DNA of 64,000 nt, from the NCBI GenBank assembly GCA_033032865.1, contig JAWHQI010000068.1, positions 434,001-498,000 of the forward strand, read 5' to 3'. This stretch comes from Dactylorhiza incarnata. Its lineage: Eukaryota > Streptophyta > Magnoliopsida > Asparagales > Orchidaceae. Made by a program: the position numbers and the translations under genes. Below the pieces are notes generated by a model. That model was given only the letters and a program-made list of their open reading frames with translations. It was not told the DNA's origin and ran no database searches. Positions 1-11,782 of the stretch are shown in pieces (the stretch's first letter is position 1; every line of letters starts with the position of its first letter).

Positions 1-71
1 TATATATATAAATTTTATACTTTCAAAATATATAAAAACTATCTATACATTCATGTGTTAAAATATACACG

Positions 72-111
<40 letters not shown>

Positions 112-270
112 CAGCCTTCCCTTACGGGCTCTCCCCACCACCGCCGGTGGGAAAAATCTGGCCGGCCGCCGCCTCCGGCAGGAGCGCCCCGGGATGGCGC
201 TCCGAAGAAAGCTCCACCGTCGGCCTACCGCCACCGCCGGCGCCGGCGATCTGCGTCAAAAAGGAAATCC

Positions 271-483
271 GGTCTCACGGTGGCTGCATGCGTGCAGCCA
301 CCGTGAGACCATGCGGGCGGCGCCTTGACCGGCCGGAGCACCGGCTGCTCCGGCCAACGCCCCAGACGGTGTCGCCCATGGGGGTGCTCCGGCGGAACGT
401 CGGCCGGCGACCATCCGCCGCCGCCGCCGCAGGCAACCTGGAGAAAAACATCTCCAGGTCCAAGGTGGCTGTACGCCACCTTG
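271..483. repeat. Three perfect hairpins in the GC-rich part of the GyA LTR
   Basis: Positions 271-310 form a perfect hairpin: 18-nt arms (GGTCTCACGGTGGCTGCA and its complement) around a 4-nt loop. Positions 436-459 form a second with 9-nt arms (ACCTGGAGA) and a 6-nt loop. Positions 461-483 form a third with 9-nt arms (CAAGGTGGC) and a 5-nt loop. All lie in the part of the LTR expected at both ends of the transcript, so they would fold in the RNA. Their function is unknown. Confidence 0.8.
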
Positions 484-1077
484 AAGCAGGAGTTTGCGGG
501 CCTCCCCACCGCCGTTGGGGGGGGCTTTAGCTCCGGCCAATACACCCAGTGGGAGTACCTCGGGGAGGGCCTCCAGTGGGGTGACTACCGGCGGACGGCC
601 GCCGCCGGCGGTGGCCGGAAAGTTTTGACAGAATAATAATATATACATATATTTATTTTTTTGTTATTTTCGTCGGAAAGAAGAGGCCGTCGGAGCGGTT
701 TCCGATGGTCCCTCCGCCTCAAGGGCCCTAAGGGGAGTCGTGGGGACCCCTCCCTACCCGTCACACGTCTCGCGCAAGGTCGGAACCCGCAACGATGACG
801 GAGGTTATGTGGGTGGTCCGAAGCTTTCCGCGGCCGGGATCGCCGGCTCCGGTGGTCGGAGACGGCGGAGGTCGACGAGAAAAGATCTAAGGGCAGGGAG
901 GAGTCGGACGAACTTACATGCGTGCCGTTTAGGCGAGGGGATCGTCGCACGACCATTAATAGCGGTGGAGTTCGCCTGAATTCGTGGAGGAGGCTCGTCG
1001 GAAGGTCACCGGGGCTATTCTATGGCTGGTTGGGGGAGCAAGGTGTAGGGAAAAATGAAATCATAACTATGATGGGG

Positions 1078-1087
1078 TTTATATAGG
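1078..1087 (-). promoter_or_regulatory. TATA box of the GyA LTR
   Basis: The minus strand reads CCTATATAAA. It lies at the border between the AT-rich U3 and the GC-rich downstream part, the expected place for an LTR promoter. Transcription would start near 1050 and run leftwards. Confidence 0.6.
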
Positions 1088-2239
1088 AGGGGGTGGTCTT
1101 TTGGGGTGTTGGGAGGGGTTTTAACGAGGAGTTAATACCACCCCTTTGATAATTTTGCCCCTCCAGCTTTTCTCCCGCCAATTCAGCCTTCCCAAGGCAT
1201 TGGGAGTGGGGGAGAATTAACTCCTTTAGCTGGCCTTGCCTATGGGGTTAATGGGGGGTTTTAATTCATTAATTAAGATTTAAAAACGTAATAATTAATT
1301 AATTATAATTTATGTTTAAGTGAAATAATTATCACAGCTTTCTGGGGTGTTAACTTATTTTTACAAATTATTTCATAATTTTCGGATGTATTTTCATATT
1401 TTATTTTATTAATTTGGTGTTTTTAACATTGTAAAATTAAAATAAATCAATTTTAATTCAAATAATAAATTTTAATTAGTACATCTACATAATATATTTT
1501 TAGGATGTTATGATAAAAATTTGGGAGAAGAATAAGGTCGTTAGCTATTTTTTTCTCCAATTTTCTTATTATTAAATGATTAATTACTCAATACAACATA
1601 TTTCATAGATCGTTTTTAATTGTCCATCTTATCTAGAATATTATGAAAATGTCGCGACAACATTTCAGAGTCGACTAGAGTTCATCCATCACGTTTTTAA
1701 TTATTCTATCTTCTAAATAATTTACCAATTATTCATTAATCAAATAAATTATCGGAGTAAAAGAAATAATCCAGAGGTCTCTCCTCTAACCAAGGCATAA
1801 TGCCGTCTTATTGGTGTGTTGATGAGTCTATGACAACCTCCGTCGATGATTTGCTTACGTTGGGTGGTTTGGTGTGCGTTTAGACTAATTAGGGTAATTT
1901 GAATTTTGTGCGATTCATGTTGATCAAATTGACGAGTTTGTGCCATAATGGGTCAATTTAATCCGTTTAGAGTATTTGTGCACTTTATGTATCATTTGAC
2001 CTTACTAAGACCTAACATGTCAATTCATACACATATGAGGGGTCTATTGTGCGCATAAGTCAGAAAATATTCATGTAGCCCGGCGGGTGAATTGAGTGAC
2101 TTATTGGGTCAATAATACCCAATAGAGTACTAACCTATCATTCGGGTGCCAACCAAGCCCACAAAATCCTAGTGATTCAATTAATCACGACGGAGTCTAG
2201 AAATTCAAAATTGGGATGTTACAAATCCAAAAAGTCAAA

Positions 2240-2260
2240 CAAAATTTTCGTCCTCGAAAA
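2240..2260 (-). other. GyA polypurine-tract region
   Basis: The minus strand reads TTTTCGAGGACGAAAATTTTG between the end of pol and the 3' LTR. The form TTCGAGGACGAA just before the 3' LTR is typical of Del/Tekay gypsy elements (family knowledge). GyF has the counterpart TTTCGGGGATGAAAT at 38591-38606. Confidence 0.65.
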
Positions 2261-2300
2261 TTCGATTGGGTCATGGTATTTTCAAAATTGAGGAGAGTTA

Positions 2301-3145
2301 CTATACTTGAAATAAGAAGTCCAAAAGGATTTGTGTGTTACCTGACGTAAAGAGGCCGGGGTAAAGTTCTTGCATCTGGTCCTCGGGTTCCCAGGTAGAT
2401 TCCTCGGTCCCGGAGTTATCCCATAGAACTCGGACAAGGGGGACTCTCTTTCGCCGCAGGACCTTAGTCTCGGTATCCATGATTCACACCAGCTTGAGGG
2501 ATACAGATCGGTCGGGTTCTACAGGTTCGGGGGTCTCCTGAATGACACGCTCCGAGCGTAGAAGTGCGCGTCTCAATGAGGAGATGTGGAATACATCATG
2601 CAACCCCTGAAGCTCCGGGGGTAGTTCCAGCCTGTACGCCACTTCACCGATCCGCTCTGTGATGGTATATGGCCCCATGTATCTTGGGCTCAACTTCAGC
2701 TGTCGGCGGAGTCGAGATACACCGTGGCGAGGGCGAATCTTTAAGTAAACCTTGTCGCCCACGGCGAGCTCAACGTGTCGATGATGGGCGTCGTAGTACT
2801 TGGCTTGTCGACTCTGAGCTTCACGCATCCGCTCCTGTATTAGCTGAATAATTTCCGTCATATTGAAAACGGGCCCCAGGGCCCACGGATCCGCATCTTG
2901 GGCCCAAGAAAGTGGAGTACGGCATTTCCGGCCGTATAAAGCTTCGTATGGGGCCATGCCAATGCTTGCTTGATATGAGTTGTTGTAGGAGAATTCGACT
3001 AAAGGTAGGAGCCGTTCCCATGGCTCCTTCTTATCCACCAAGCATAACCGGAGAAGATCCTCCAAAATCCGGTTTGTGCGTTCGGTTTGCCCGTCTGTTT
3101 GAGGGTGAAATGATGTGCTGAATGCTAGTTTGGTCCCCAAATATG
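2301..3145 (-). pseudogene. GyA integrase C-terminal part (pol 3' end)
   Basis: This is the last part of the gypsy polyprotein. The upstream piece starts inside the integrase core, with the catalytic glutamate in TERTNR. It continues through the GPY/F region (GPYTI, VFHISSLRR) to an in-frame TGA at 2484-2486. The same frame continues past this TGA with a chromodomain-like tail (LRRKRVPLVRVLW, then a TWEPED motif) and ends at a TAG at 2301. The stop at 2484 is therefore premature. The 5' side is cut by the solo LTR at 3146, and the reading frame resumes at 4735 across the duplicated ATATG. The GPY/F plus chromodomain-like tail fits a Del/Tekay chromovirus. Confidence 0.85.
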
Positions 3146-4730
3146 TGATGAGTCTCCATTATATAAATGTTTTAGGACTCATTTAGGCTTATTATCATGC
3201 ATAGGTACTGCATATTAGGTGGATTATCGCTCATATTAGATTAGTAGTTCATTTGCGTAGATAGTACCTTCCCAAGCCTTATTCTATGTGTTATCTTGGA
3301 TGCTCCCCTTTTATTCTTTTTGGTGCATATTTTATGTCGCTAGGGAGCTTTGTTTCTATGCCCCAGCGGGTATGTTTGAGTTTTCATGCAGGTGCATGGG
3401 TCGTGCGACGTTCGGAGTTTGTTTAGGAGCAGTTTATGCCTGAAATGCCACTGATCGTGCGTTTCCTGCACGCAGGATCAGTTGATCGTGCGCCTCTGGT
3501 CGTGCGCGTTCATCTGCTGCCCAAAAACAGCTTTGGATTTTGCTCGTGCGTTTGCTACGCATGATCGTGCGCACGGTCGTGCGATTTATATTTTTTTTGC
3601 AGTTTTGTTTTGCAGGTTGCGGGCACAGAGCGCACGATCACCAACTATCAGTGCGCATGATCATTTGATCGTGCACCACTGATCGTGCACACTGTTTATT
3701 CCAGCGCCTATTTATAGCCCTGCTCGCGATTTTAGGTCATTCAGCACAGTTTAGGCGCGAGTTCTCTGCGCCAGTCCGCCGTTTTCCCTCTCCAAGCTCC
3801 ACCCATCCACCTCCTTCCTTGGGAAAGCTTCATCCATCGATCCTAAGCTCCATCAAGGGTCCCGGAAGCATTCTCCTCCATCTACAACTAGTATTTCAAG
3901 AGGAGGACATCTCCATTGGGCGAAGTGGAAGCAACCCATCTCTGAGAAGAAGACGGATAATGTTTGGAGGTAGTGACAGCCTCCAAACCCCGGAAGCAAC
4001 CAAGGACTGAGCTCGGAGGAGGCTTGACAACCCCCCCCCCCCCATTCCGACCAAGATCTACGGCGAGGCTTCTCATCTCGTGGTTTATTCTACCCTCTCT
4101 CTCTTTTGAAAATGTACTCTTATATGTTGTAATGAACTGGATGAAACTCTATTTGTCTATAAATGGATGTTAATTCATGTTTTATTCTTCACTTGATGCT
4201 TTGTTGTGACGCGCTCCGCCCCCGCTCCACTTCCACACACACATTCCAGCTAGCCATCTAGCAATTGCTAGTGGTGACTTTGGCGAAGAGGTGAATACGA
4301 CCCTCATCAAAACCCCGCACTGTAGCCATTTCACCCACATACCGAAGCACGACATCACGGCCGCTGCACTCACCCCCACTTTGCGAAGAGGTGTGTGCGA
4401 CCCTCAATCGTCACCATTACTTTCCGTCCATGCGTCTTCCGAAGCACGACATTGCGGCCGTTGCATCCATCCCGCCTTGCGAAGCGGAGTTTTGACCCGC
4501 ATCTCTTATTTCTGCAATAGTCTAGATCACCCATCACAAAGCCCTTGTTTTTACTTTCTTTCACTCGTCATAATAATCGCCTCACTCTATTTTCTTATCA
4601 CCACATCATGCATTCCTTGAGAGATCGATACTTGGGGATAACTTCCCAATTTTATTACTTGAGCGACCGGTGCACTGCTGTCGTATCGCATTTCGTGCCT
4701 GCTAATTAGCAGTACCGAATTTGCGCATCA
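3146..4730 (+). mobile_element. Solo LTR of the TGATG...CATCA family
   Basis: This 1585-bp block starts TGATGAG, ends GCGCATCA, and is flanked by an exact 5-bp duplication ATATG (3141-3145 and 4731-4735). It interrupts the GyA integrase gene. It holds no internal region, so it is a solo LTR left by LTR-LTR recombination. Its TATA region (CGCCTATTTATAG, 3708-3717) and the CCAGCGCCTAT segment before it match the NA1 LTR read on the minus strand. It also carries scattered copies of the GATCGTGCGC / GGTCGTGCG motif found in NA1. It is therefore a diverged relative of NA1 in the opposite orientation. The short ORFs inside it are not supported. Confidence 0.93.
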
Positions 4731-7094
4731 ATATGCTTGAATTCTCCTCCATTCATTTGAGGTGAATCGTCCATCCCAATCCGAGACTATGGTTTTTGGC
4801 ACACCGTGGTACCGAACCACATTTTCAATGAAAAGGCGCACCAATTTTCCAACACCATCGTCTTGGCGGTTGGGAATGAATCTCGCAACCTTCGTCAAAC
4901 GGTCGACCACCACCCAGAAAGAATCATTCCCGGTCTGAGAGCGGGGTAGGCCATGGATGAAATCCATGGATATGTCTTCGAATTTCCACTCGGGGATGGG
5001 AAGCGGCTGTAGTAACCCGGCGGGGTTCTTGCACTCTGCCTTAACAAGCTGGCACGTCGAGCAATGTGTCACAAAAGAGACGACGTCTCGCTTCATCCCA
5101 GGCCACCAAAATGTTTTCTTCAGATCCGCATGCATCTTTGTGATGCCCGGATGGATCAAGTAGAGAGTGTGATGGCTCTCATACAAAATCTCATGCCGAA
5201 ACTGTCCACCTGAAGGGACGAACATCCTATTACGGAAGTAAAGGATTCCATCCCGTATCTTAAGATCTTGGTGTTCTTTTCCGGCCTTCAAATGGGCAAT
5301 CCTGTCCTCGAACAATGGGTCATCTTGTTGGGCATCTCTAATCCTGTCCCGAAGATCGCACTTAATCTCTGTCCAATACAACTGATGCGCTGCCGCAATC
5401 GAATCGCCCTGAGCGATCACGGTGATCCCCATCTCCTCGAGTCCTCGTACTATATCTCTCGGAGTGCCGATCATCCAGTTGGCTGAGGCTATAGGGTTCC
5501 TACTCAGGGAATCCGCAACCGTGTTTGCCTTGCCTGTGTGATACTGGAGGTCGAAGTCGTAGTCGCACAAGAACTCTAACCATCGTCTCTGTTGTAGGTT
5601 CAGCTCCCTCTGCGTGAAGACGTAATTGAGGCTCCTGTGGTCCGAAAATACTTTACATCGGACACCGTACAAATAGTGCCTCCATATCTTTAGAGCAAAG
5701 ACCACCGCACCCAGCTCCAACTCGTGTATGGCGTAGTTTTTCTCGTGCACTTTTAGCTGCCTCGAGGCGTAGGCAACCACCTTCCCATGTTGCATCAAGA
5801 CAGCTCCTAAGCCCTGCTGACATGCATCTGTGTACACCTGGAAACCATGCTGGCCCGATGGTATGGTCAGTATAGGAGCTGAGGTAAGCCTCACCTTCAA
5901 CTCCTGGAAGGCCTCTTCACACTGTGATGTCCATATGAATTTTGCATCCTTCTTCGTTAACGATGTTAGCGGTAGCGCGATCTTAGAGAATCCCTCTACA
6001 AACTTGCGGTAATATCCCGCAAGCCCGAGAAATCTCCTTACATCTGCTGCAGAGCGAAGCTGTGGCCAATCCCTAATGGCCCTAATCTTAGCTGGGTCCA
6101 CTGCTATGCCGTTGGCGCTGACGATGTGACCCAAGAAGCCAACCTCCTTAAGCCAAAATTTGCATTTTGAAAACTTTACGTATAACTGGTGTTCTCGCAG
6201 CTTTGAAGCACTTTCTCTAAGTATGTGACATGCAGCTCTTCCGAAGCCGAATACTGGTGAATGTCATCGATGAATACAATGACAAAATGGTTGAGGAAGG
6301 GCTTGAACACCCGATTCATCAAAGACATGAATGCTGCCGGGGCATTAGTGAGGCCGAACGACATCACTGTGAACTCGTATTGCCCGTAACGAGAGCAAAA
6401 CGCAGTTTTCTCAACATCCTTATCATCAATCCTGAGCTGGTAGTATCCCGACCGAAGGTCAAGTTTGGAGAAGCACCGAGCCCCCTGTAACTAATTAAAT
6501 AATTCTTCTATCCTTGGGAGAGGATAGGTATTCTTTACGGTCAGCCGGTTCAGCTCCCGGTAGTCGATGCAGAGCCAGAGGGATCCATCCTTCTTCTTTA
6601 CGAAGAGTACAGGTGCTCCCCAAGGAGAAGAGCTGGGTCGAACAAATCCCGAGTCTACCAATTCTTGAAGCTGCACTCTGAATTCTGCTAGCTCTTTTGG
6701 CGCCATCCTGTAAGGGGATCTCGAGACTGGACGAGCCCTGGGAAGGAGGTGGATCTTGAAGTCCTCTTCCTGGTGTCGAGGCAGGCCCGGAAGCTTCTCC
6801 GGGAAGACATCCGGAAATTCCTTTACCACCTTTACTTCGGCCAACTCTATGGTCTGCCCCATCATTTTGAAGTATACCACGAACACCTCATCACCTCTCA
6901 TGGTGGCCTTCGTCGCCTGTATGGAATTAAGCACGAGAGGAGAAATAAATGGTATACCTTGATAGGTGATTGTTCCTCCCATTGGTACTTGGAGGGTCAC
7001 CTTCCTCCTTTGACAGTCTATCTGTGCTGCATGATCCGCGAGCCAGTCTATTCCTAATATCAGGTCAAATCCTGACAGCTAGAGTACTGCTGCT
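4731..7094 (-). pseudogene. GyA pol: protease end, RT, RNase H, integrase N-terminal part
   Basis: Read on the minus strand, the piece begins with the protease C-terminal motif ([12 protein letters not shown] near 7040) and continues into RT ([21 protein letters not shown] at the active site near 6280). RNase H follows ([34 protein letters not shown]), then the integrase zinc finger ([14 protein letters not shown]) and core ([18 protein letters not shown]). It is broken by a TAG at 6491 in the RT, where family members usually have glutamine, and by a frameshift near 6180-6200. A long intact stretch of 468 codons runs from 6134. The family SDRDG motif reads SDWDG, consistent with a C-to-T change. 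The right end is cut by NA1. Confidence 0.9.
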
Positions 7095-8608
7095 TGATGG
7101 CGCAAATCTCACACACCGCTATAGGCGGTAGCTCGACTGCGACACGAAACGGCAGTGTACCGATCGTTCAAGTAATATAAAACGAGGAGTAATCCCCGAG
7201 TATCGAATCTCATAGAAACACAGTAAGGTGGAGTTTATTATCGAGGAAGGACTTGAGATTGAAGTCCTTTCGAGCGGATGGATGCGGAAACGGGGATTTT
7301 GGATTGTGGAAAATAAAGAGAAAATGCTATGACTACTCCTATGCAATGCCGCTATGCAGTGCTTCGCTTGGCGGGATGGAGACTAGGCAGGCCTTGAGCG
7401 CGCTGCGTCGCAAGGGCGAATGGACGAGTAGGCAAACAGAGTGAGGGTCGTAAGCACCTCTTCGACAAGCACGCCACTAGCAATTGCTAGTGCGGCGACG
7501 AACGAGACGGCGGGATGGAGGATGGAATGGGGCGCACCTCAAGCAACTCAAACAACAAACATTTCACATAGACATGAAATATATAGAAATACAGACTAGT
7601 TTTAAGTGCAACTTCATCTTAATACATGGATCTAACTACATACACATCAATAAGAGAGGAATAAGGCAAGAAATTGACCGAATCCGAAGTCTCGTTGTAG
7701 ATTCACGGTTGGAATCGCCGGGTTGTCAATCCGCGTCCAAGCTCGGTCCGCAACTACGTCCGGGGTAGAGAGAGCTGTCACTACTCTCCAATGAGCCCGT
7801 CTTCTTCGTGTCACGATCCGGTAGAGGTTGCAAACTTCCTCTTTCTTGATGGTGATGGCGGCTAGGTCTTCCCTTGGAGCGCTAGGATGAAGGAGGAGGC
7901 CGAGAGGAAGCTCCGGCTCAAGATTGGCGTGAAGAACAAGCCCGGAGCACCTCCATATGGTGGGCGGCGATGGAGGGGCGAAAAAACTGCGGAAGGGGCG
8001 AAAACGGCGGAGCTGGGCGGAAGAAATGCGTCGATCCCGACCTAATTCGTGAGCAGGTCAATTTATAGGCGCTGGAATAAACAATGCGCACAGTCATTGA
8101 CGCACGACCAGTGGTCGTGCGCACTAGAATCCTGTGATCGTGCGCCTGCCTGGACGGAGCCTGCAAGGTAAGAAAATTATAAAATACAATGTTCACACGA
8201 CCAGTTGCGCACGACCAGTGGTCGTGCGCGTTATCGTATGTGGTCGTGCGATAAGGAAGACAGAACTCAGTTTTCAGGGGTTAAGTGCACACGATCAGTG
8301 GCGCACGACCAGTGGTCGTGCGCAATAGAACCAGTAATCGTGCGCAGTGTTCCTGTACAGAATTGTACCGGGAACACCTGCACGACTCCTATTCCAGCAT
8401 ACAACACCAATCTAGCCACTGAAGGTGGCGCTTAACAATGCATGAAAACTAATAGCTAAGATAAACAAGAAATAACACCAAAACGGGCCTAGAAGTGCAC
8501 ATAGCATGGAATAACAAATATGAGCTAAAATAGTGCTAAAGTGCAGTGCATAGACTAGAAAATCGGCCCAGATGAGTCCATATATGTGTATATAATTGGG
8601 AGTCATCA
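7095..8608 (-). repeat. NA1 3' LTR
   Basis: It is bounded by TGATGGCGC on the plus strand and TCATCA at the right end. The TATA box on the minus strand is at 8061-8069 (CCTATAAAT), preceded by the CCAGCGC segment shared with the solo LTR at 3146-4730. Three copies of a near-perfect palindrome (arms GCGCACGACCA, 1-nt centre) lie in U3 at 8101-8121, 8207-8229 and 8301-8323. Short ORFs inside it recur in both LTRs and are not taken as genes. Confidence 0.93.
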
Positions 8609-8621
8609 CACCCCCAGACTT
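8609..8621 (-). other. NA1 polypurine tract
   Basis: The minus strand reads AAGTCTGGGGGTG and directly abuts the LTR start TGATGACTCCC. It would prime plus-strand synthesis. Very similar tracts recur inside the element at 9135-9147 and 10043-10055. Confidence 0.75.
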
Positions 8622-10357
8622 ACCTGTTTGCGCGTCCTGAGCAAACAAATTCTACGCGAACGAGGAAAGAAAAGTAGATGGCTTAAGATTACAATACAGA
8701 GTACCATGCGAAGTCGCATGCTCACGTGCATAAGAAAAATAGTAGAGAAGATTTCTCATTATACACAAACAGTTTATTTATTTCTAAAAGAGTAAAAACA
8801 TATTACAATCACTCAAAATGGTGAACTACGGTGAATCATCCGGTCATGCATACGGAGAAAGTAAACTAAGCGCTTAGATGAGCATTGCTCAAGATTGGGG
8901 TGCCGGACAAACTCCACCGAAATCCATCGGTGTCGGCGACCATAGGCTCACCCAGTCACATTCTCTCCACGACACTAGATTGGTCCATAACGTGAGTCGG
9001 TAGGACTTTTAGGTTTTAATTGAGGCTTGGGTTACGGTGAGGTAAACAATGATAAACAAGAGGGCTTAGCACACCTAACCCAACATGAGCACAAGATAGA
9101 GCTACCCGCACGACGATAATAAACAAATGCACCACACCCCCAGACTTGGACTTTTACAATATAGGTGTGTGCACCGCCCACTCCCAATACCAAAATTTCA
9201 AAATTTTCAATTCAACTTTTTCATAACAATCCCCCCTTTTTTTCTTTTCTTTCTCTGCTTCATTCTTCTTTTTCTTTCTTTTCTTTTTTCAGCAAAAATA
9301 TCAATGAATACACCCACAATTTCCACTATAAAAATTACCACATCAACACCCCCCAAAATGTAAATATAACTATAACTAAAGCTCAGATTTGGGTGTGCGA
9401 CTAGGTTAGGCTTTTAGGCTTTGGTGTGATAAAAGTGGGGCTGAATCAAGAGGAAGGGGTAGGCACAAAGGGGCTAGCAAGGGTAGATGATAGGCATGAA
9501 ATAAAAAGCTCAACCGGGCCAAAATAATGGCCTACGTCATTCTCACGTACTAGATTTATCCTATGCCAATGCTTCAAGAATCGCTTGGGGCAAGTTCTAG
9601 CCACCGAGAAAGATTCTCCTTTCTCCCGACTCAAGCAATACGAGTCTAGCGATCGTTTACACACATCCCTACGCTACCGTTTGATTCCACCGGATTCACC
9701 ATTTGAGTAGAGTAAACAACATTTACACTAATAGAGAAAAATATAAAACCATAAGTATAAAGAGAAATCTAATCTACACAAATTTCTATGCAACCGAGCA
9801 CTCAACTAGGAGCACTACTGGAGTCAACATTTTACTCTGCTACATAGTCCTAAGCCATCACCTAGACTTTCCCACATAAGCAGAAGAATTAAATTCACTA
9901 CAGAGCACGCATACAGACGAGTACGCGCTCAAGTGGGTGTTGTGGTGTGCAAAGAGAGTGAACAACAATTTTCAATAAACTAAAATAAAAGTACTTCTAG
10001 CATGCTATGCAATCGTGCACGTGAGCGGGCACAAAAACTGCTCTCCCCCAGACTTAAACTAAACAATCTAATGCAGAATATGATTATAGAATTTAGAATA
10101 AAGCTAGGGAAAGAGAGTACCCGATGCTCAGCAAGTGAGCATACTAGAAAACGTGTGTAAACCATGAAAAAACTACAGCATCCGCCATCCAGAAGAAGGA
10201 CCTGCAAGGGTGAGCTCCGCAAAAATAATAGAAAAAGACAAAGTAAAATAAACTACAGCTAACTAAACACGATTAGATGAAATGAAAATGCAGAAAAGAA
10301 AGATAACTACTGGGGTTATTGTCATCCCAGCACGACTTATTTAAAAACATAAAGGTT
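8622..10357 (-). other. NA1 interior, non-coding part
   Basis: I see no ORF with a recognisable domain. The stretch is AT-rich with a T-rich pyrimidine run at about 9225-9290. It holds two extra polypurine-tract-like sequences, AAGTCTGGGGGTG (9135-9147) and AAGTCTGGGGGAG (10043-10055). Short ORFs on either strand look random. Confidence 0.6.
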
Positions 10358-10816
10358 CTATCTAATGGGCCTATGAAAAAGAAAATGCATAGGTAACTGC
10401 TCCATTATCCATTTCGGTAGCTGGTACCGATACGGGGATAAGGCAATCACCCCTCTACCTAAATAATAATACCTGCTTGACATAGGTAGAGGGAAAAGAA
10501 AGTAAGAAGAGGAGGAGATATCCTCACTCAACTCACCAAAAATATCCTTGCCTAGCAAGGAGCCGTCAACGGGGAGGCAGCAGGAGGCGAAGGCAATGAG
10601 TGGAGCTTCCTCTACGAAGGGGGAATAAACCTCCTCACATGAGAGGATGCTCTCATCATTGACTTGAGCAAAAAGTTCCAAGTCCTCCTGAAGTACCTGT
10701 GAAGATTCAACCTGCACAGACTCAGATGAAGGAAGGGGGTCAAGAAATAAAGAAGACGAAGAACATAAATAAACATCAATCGGGGGAGTGATCCCGGTCT
10801 CACTCCCATCAGGTTG
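10358..10816 (-). pseudogene. NA1 downstream acidic ORF segment
   Basis: This is a continuous minus-strand reading frame rich in D, E, S and L. It follows the zinc-knuckle ORF after a TAG (10921) and one frame change near 10820. It reads as the C-terminal continuation of the same protein (for example ...QVNDESILSCEEV... and ...FGELSEDISSSSY...). I do not recognise a domain. It contains none of the motifs of protease, RT, RNase H or integrase. It could be an element-specific protein tail or chance; the steady acidic composition favours coding. Confidence 0.45.
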
Positions 10817-10920
10817 GGGAAGTAAATTGTGTTTGCATTGTCATCAATGCTACAAGATTCAGCGGGATCAGCGGTGGCCAGGATTAGGATTTGGACTTCC
10901 TCCACCGGTGCTGAGGAAAA

Positions 10921-11592
10921 CTACTCTTCACCTAGAAGGTTGTCCTCCTTCATAGGAATAGGCACAACACATTGATCGCCAGCCTCATCCTGCGGCACAT
11001 CCTCAACAATGTCGTCGGAGACGAGTATAGTATGCACAACAGGGGGAGGAGTAGTGCTCGGATAAAAGTCGAGCACCGATTCCTCACAAAGAATCGAATC
11101 CACTAGAGGTGGTGGATGCACATGGAGAATAGGCTCAGCAATGTCAGTGCATAGATCAGCCGCACATCCGGTGACCGTGTCCATGCCATACCCTTCAAGA
11201 TGTGAAGGTGACAAAGACACATAACCGGATGTTGAAGGTGTGCCGCCAGAGTTAGGAGTTGGGATGATCCGGATATCCGGCTCGTCATCCTCGTCCAATT
11301 GGCGAAGATACTCGGCACAGTCCTTCAAGACATGATCAGTGCTTCGACAGAACTGGCACTGCCTTACGGGCTTCTTTGGAACAGCGGGGGCTGAAGCCGA
11401 AAAGAGGTATGACGGTAAAAGCTCAGCAGAGTAGCCATAAGACTTACGCGCACCATATGGAGTACCAGACGAAGTCGGTGCTCCATATGCTGGGCTATAA
11501 GAATTATGCCTACTATCCTCCGTAGGGCATTCATCACTAGAGTGGGAGGTAGCTCCACACCAACGGCAACGGAAATTAAGATGTGCCCACAT
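10921..11592 (-). CDS. NA1 zinc-knuckle protein (gag-like nucleocapsid, 223 aa)
   Basis: The ORF starts at ATG 11592, about 190 nt after the primer site. It has two CX2CX4HX4C knuckles: CRWCGATSHSSDEC at residues 9-22 and CQFCRSTDHVLKDC near residue 79. The linker between them is rich in S, Y, G and P, and the second half is acidic and proline-rich (for example VHPPPLVDSILCEESVLDF). Such knuckles bind RNA in Gag. A capsid-type region is missing, so this is a nucleocapsid-only protein. It ends at a TAG, with related coding potential beyond it (10358-10816), so the original protein was probably longer. Confidence 0.7.
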   Translation of the reverse strand: MWAHLNFRCRWCGATSHSSDECPTEDSRHNSYSPAYGAPTSSGTPYGARKSYGYSAELLPSYLFSASAPAVPKKPVRQCQFCRSTDHVLKDCAEYLRQLDEDDEPDIRIIPTPNSGGTPSTSGYVSLSPSHLEGYGMDTVTGCAADLCTDIAEPILHVHPPPLVDSILCEESVLDFYPSTTPPPVVHTILVSDDIVEDVPQDEAGDQCVVPIPMKEDNLLGEE

Positions 11593-11782
11593 AGTGTGAA
11601 GATAATACGATTCAAAATAAAAATGCTATTGTGCAAAATACTACACCTGACAAAAATTACTAAAACAACCTAATTAAAACAGGAAAATGGAATAAAAAGA
11701 AATAAAACAAAGAAATGCAATTTACAAATGGAAGGGATTCTCTCTCATATTCTCCCTCTCCAGAAAACTCACACGACTGTGT

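Larger units (their letters stand above)
1..2223 (-). mobile_element. GyA 3' LTR (Ty3/gypsy), truncated by window edge
   Basis: On the minus strand this LTR starts TGTAACATCCC at 2223, directly after a purine-rich tract and the end of the GyA pol gene. The same start occurs in GyF at 38568. U3 is AT-rich (about 1100-2223). A TATA box lies at 1078-1087 on the minus strand. The presumed R/U5 part (about 120-1050) is strikingly GC-rich and holds strong hairpins, then gives way to a TA microsatellite (78-108) and AT-rich DNA at the edge. The end of the LTR is not in the window. The overlapping short ORFs in the GC-rich part have no recognisable domain and are treated as chance. The LTR call is firm; the U3/R/U5 borders are inferred. 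Confidence 0.8.

Noticed and set aside
271..310. A microRNA precursor
   Set aside because: The perfect stem is only 18 bp with a 4-nt loop, too short for a plant precursor, and it lies in an LTR.
147..648. Several overlapping ORFs of 60-130 codons on both strands
   Set aside because: They lie in GC-rich LTR DNA with strong hairpins. The proteins are P/G/R-rich with no domain, and GC-rich DNA has few chance stops.
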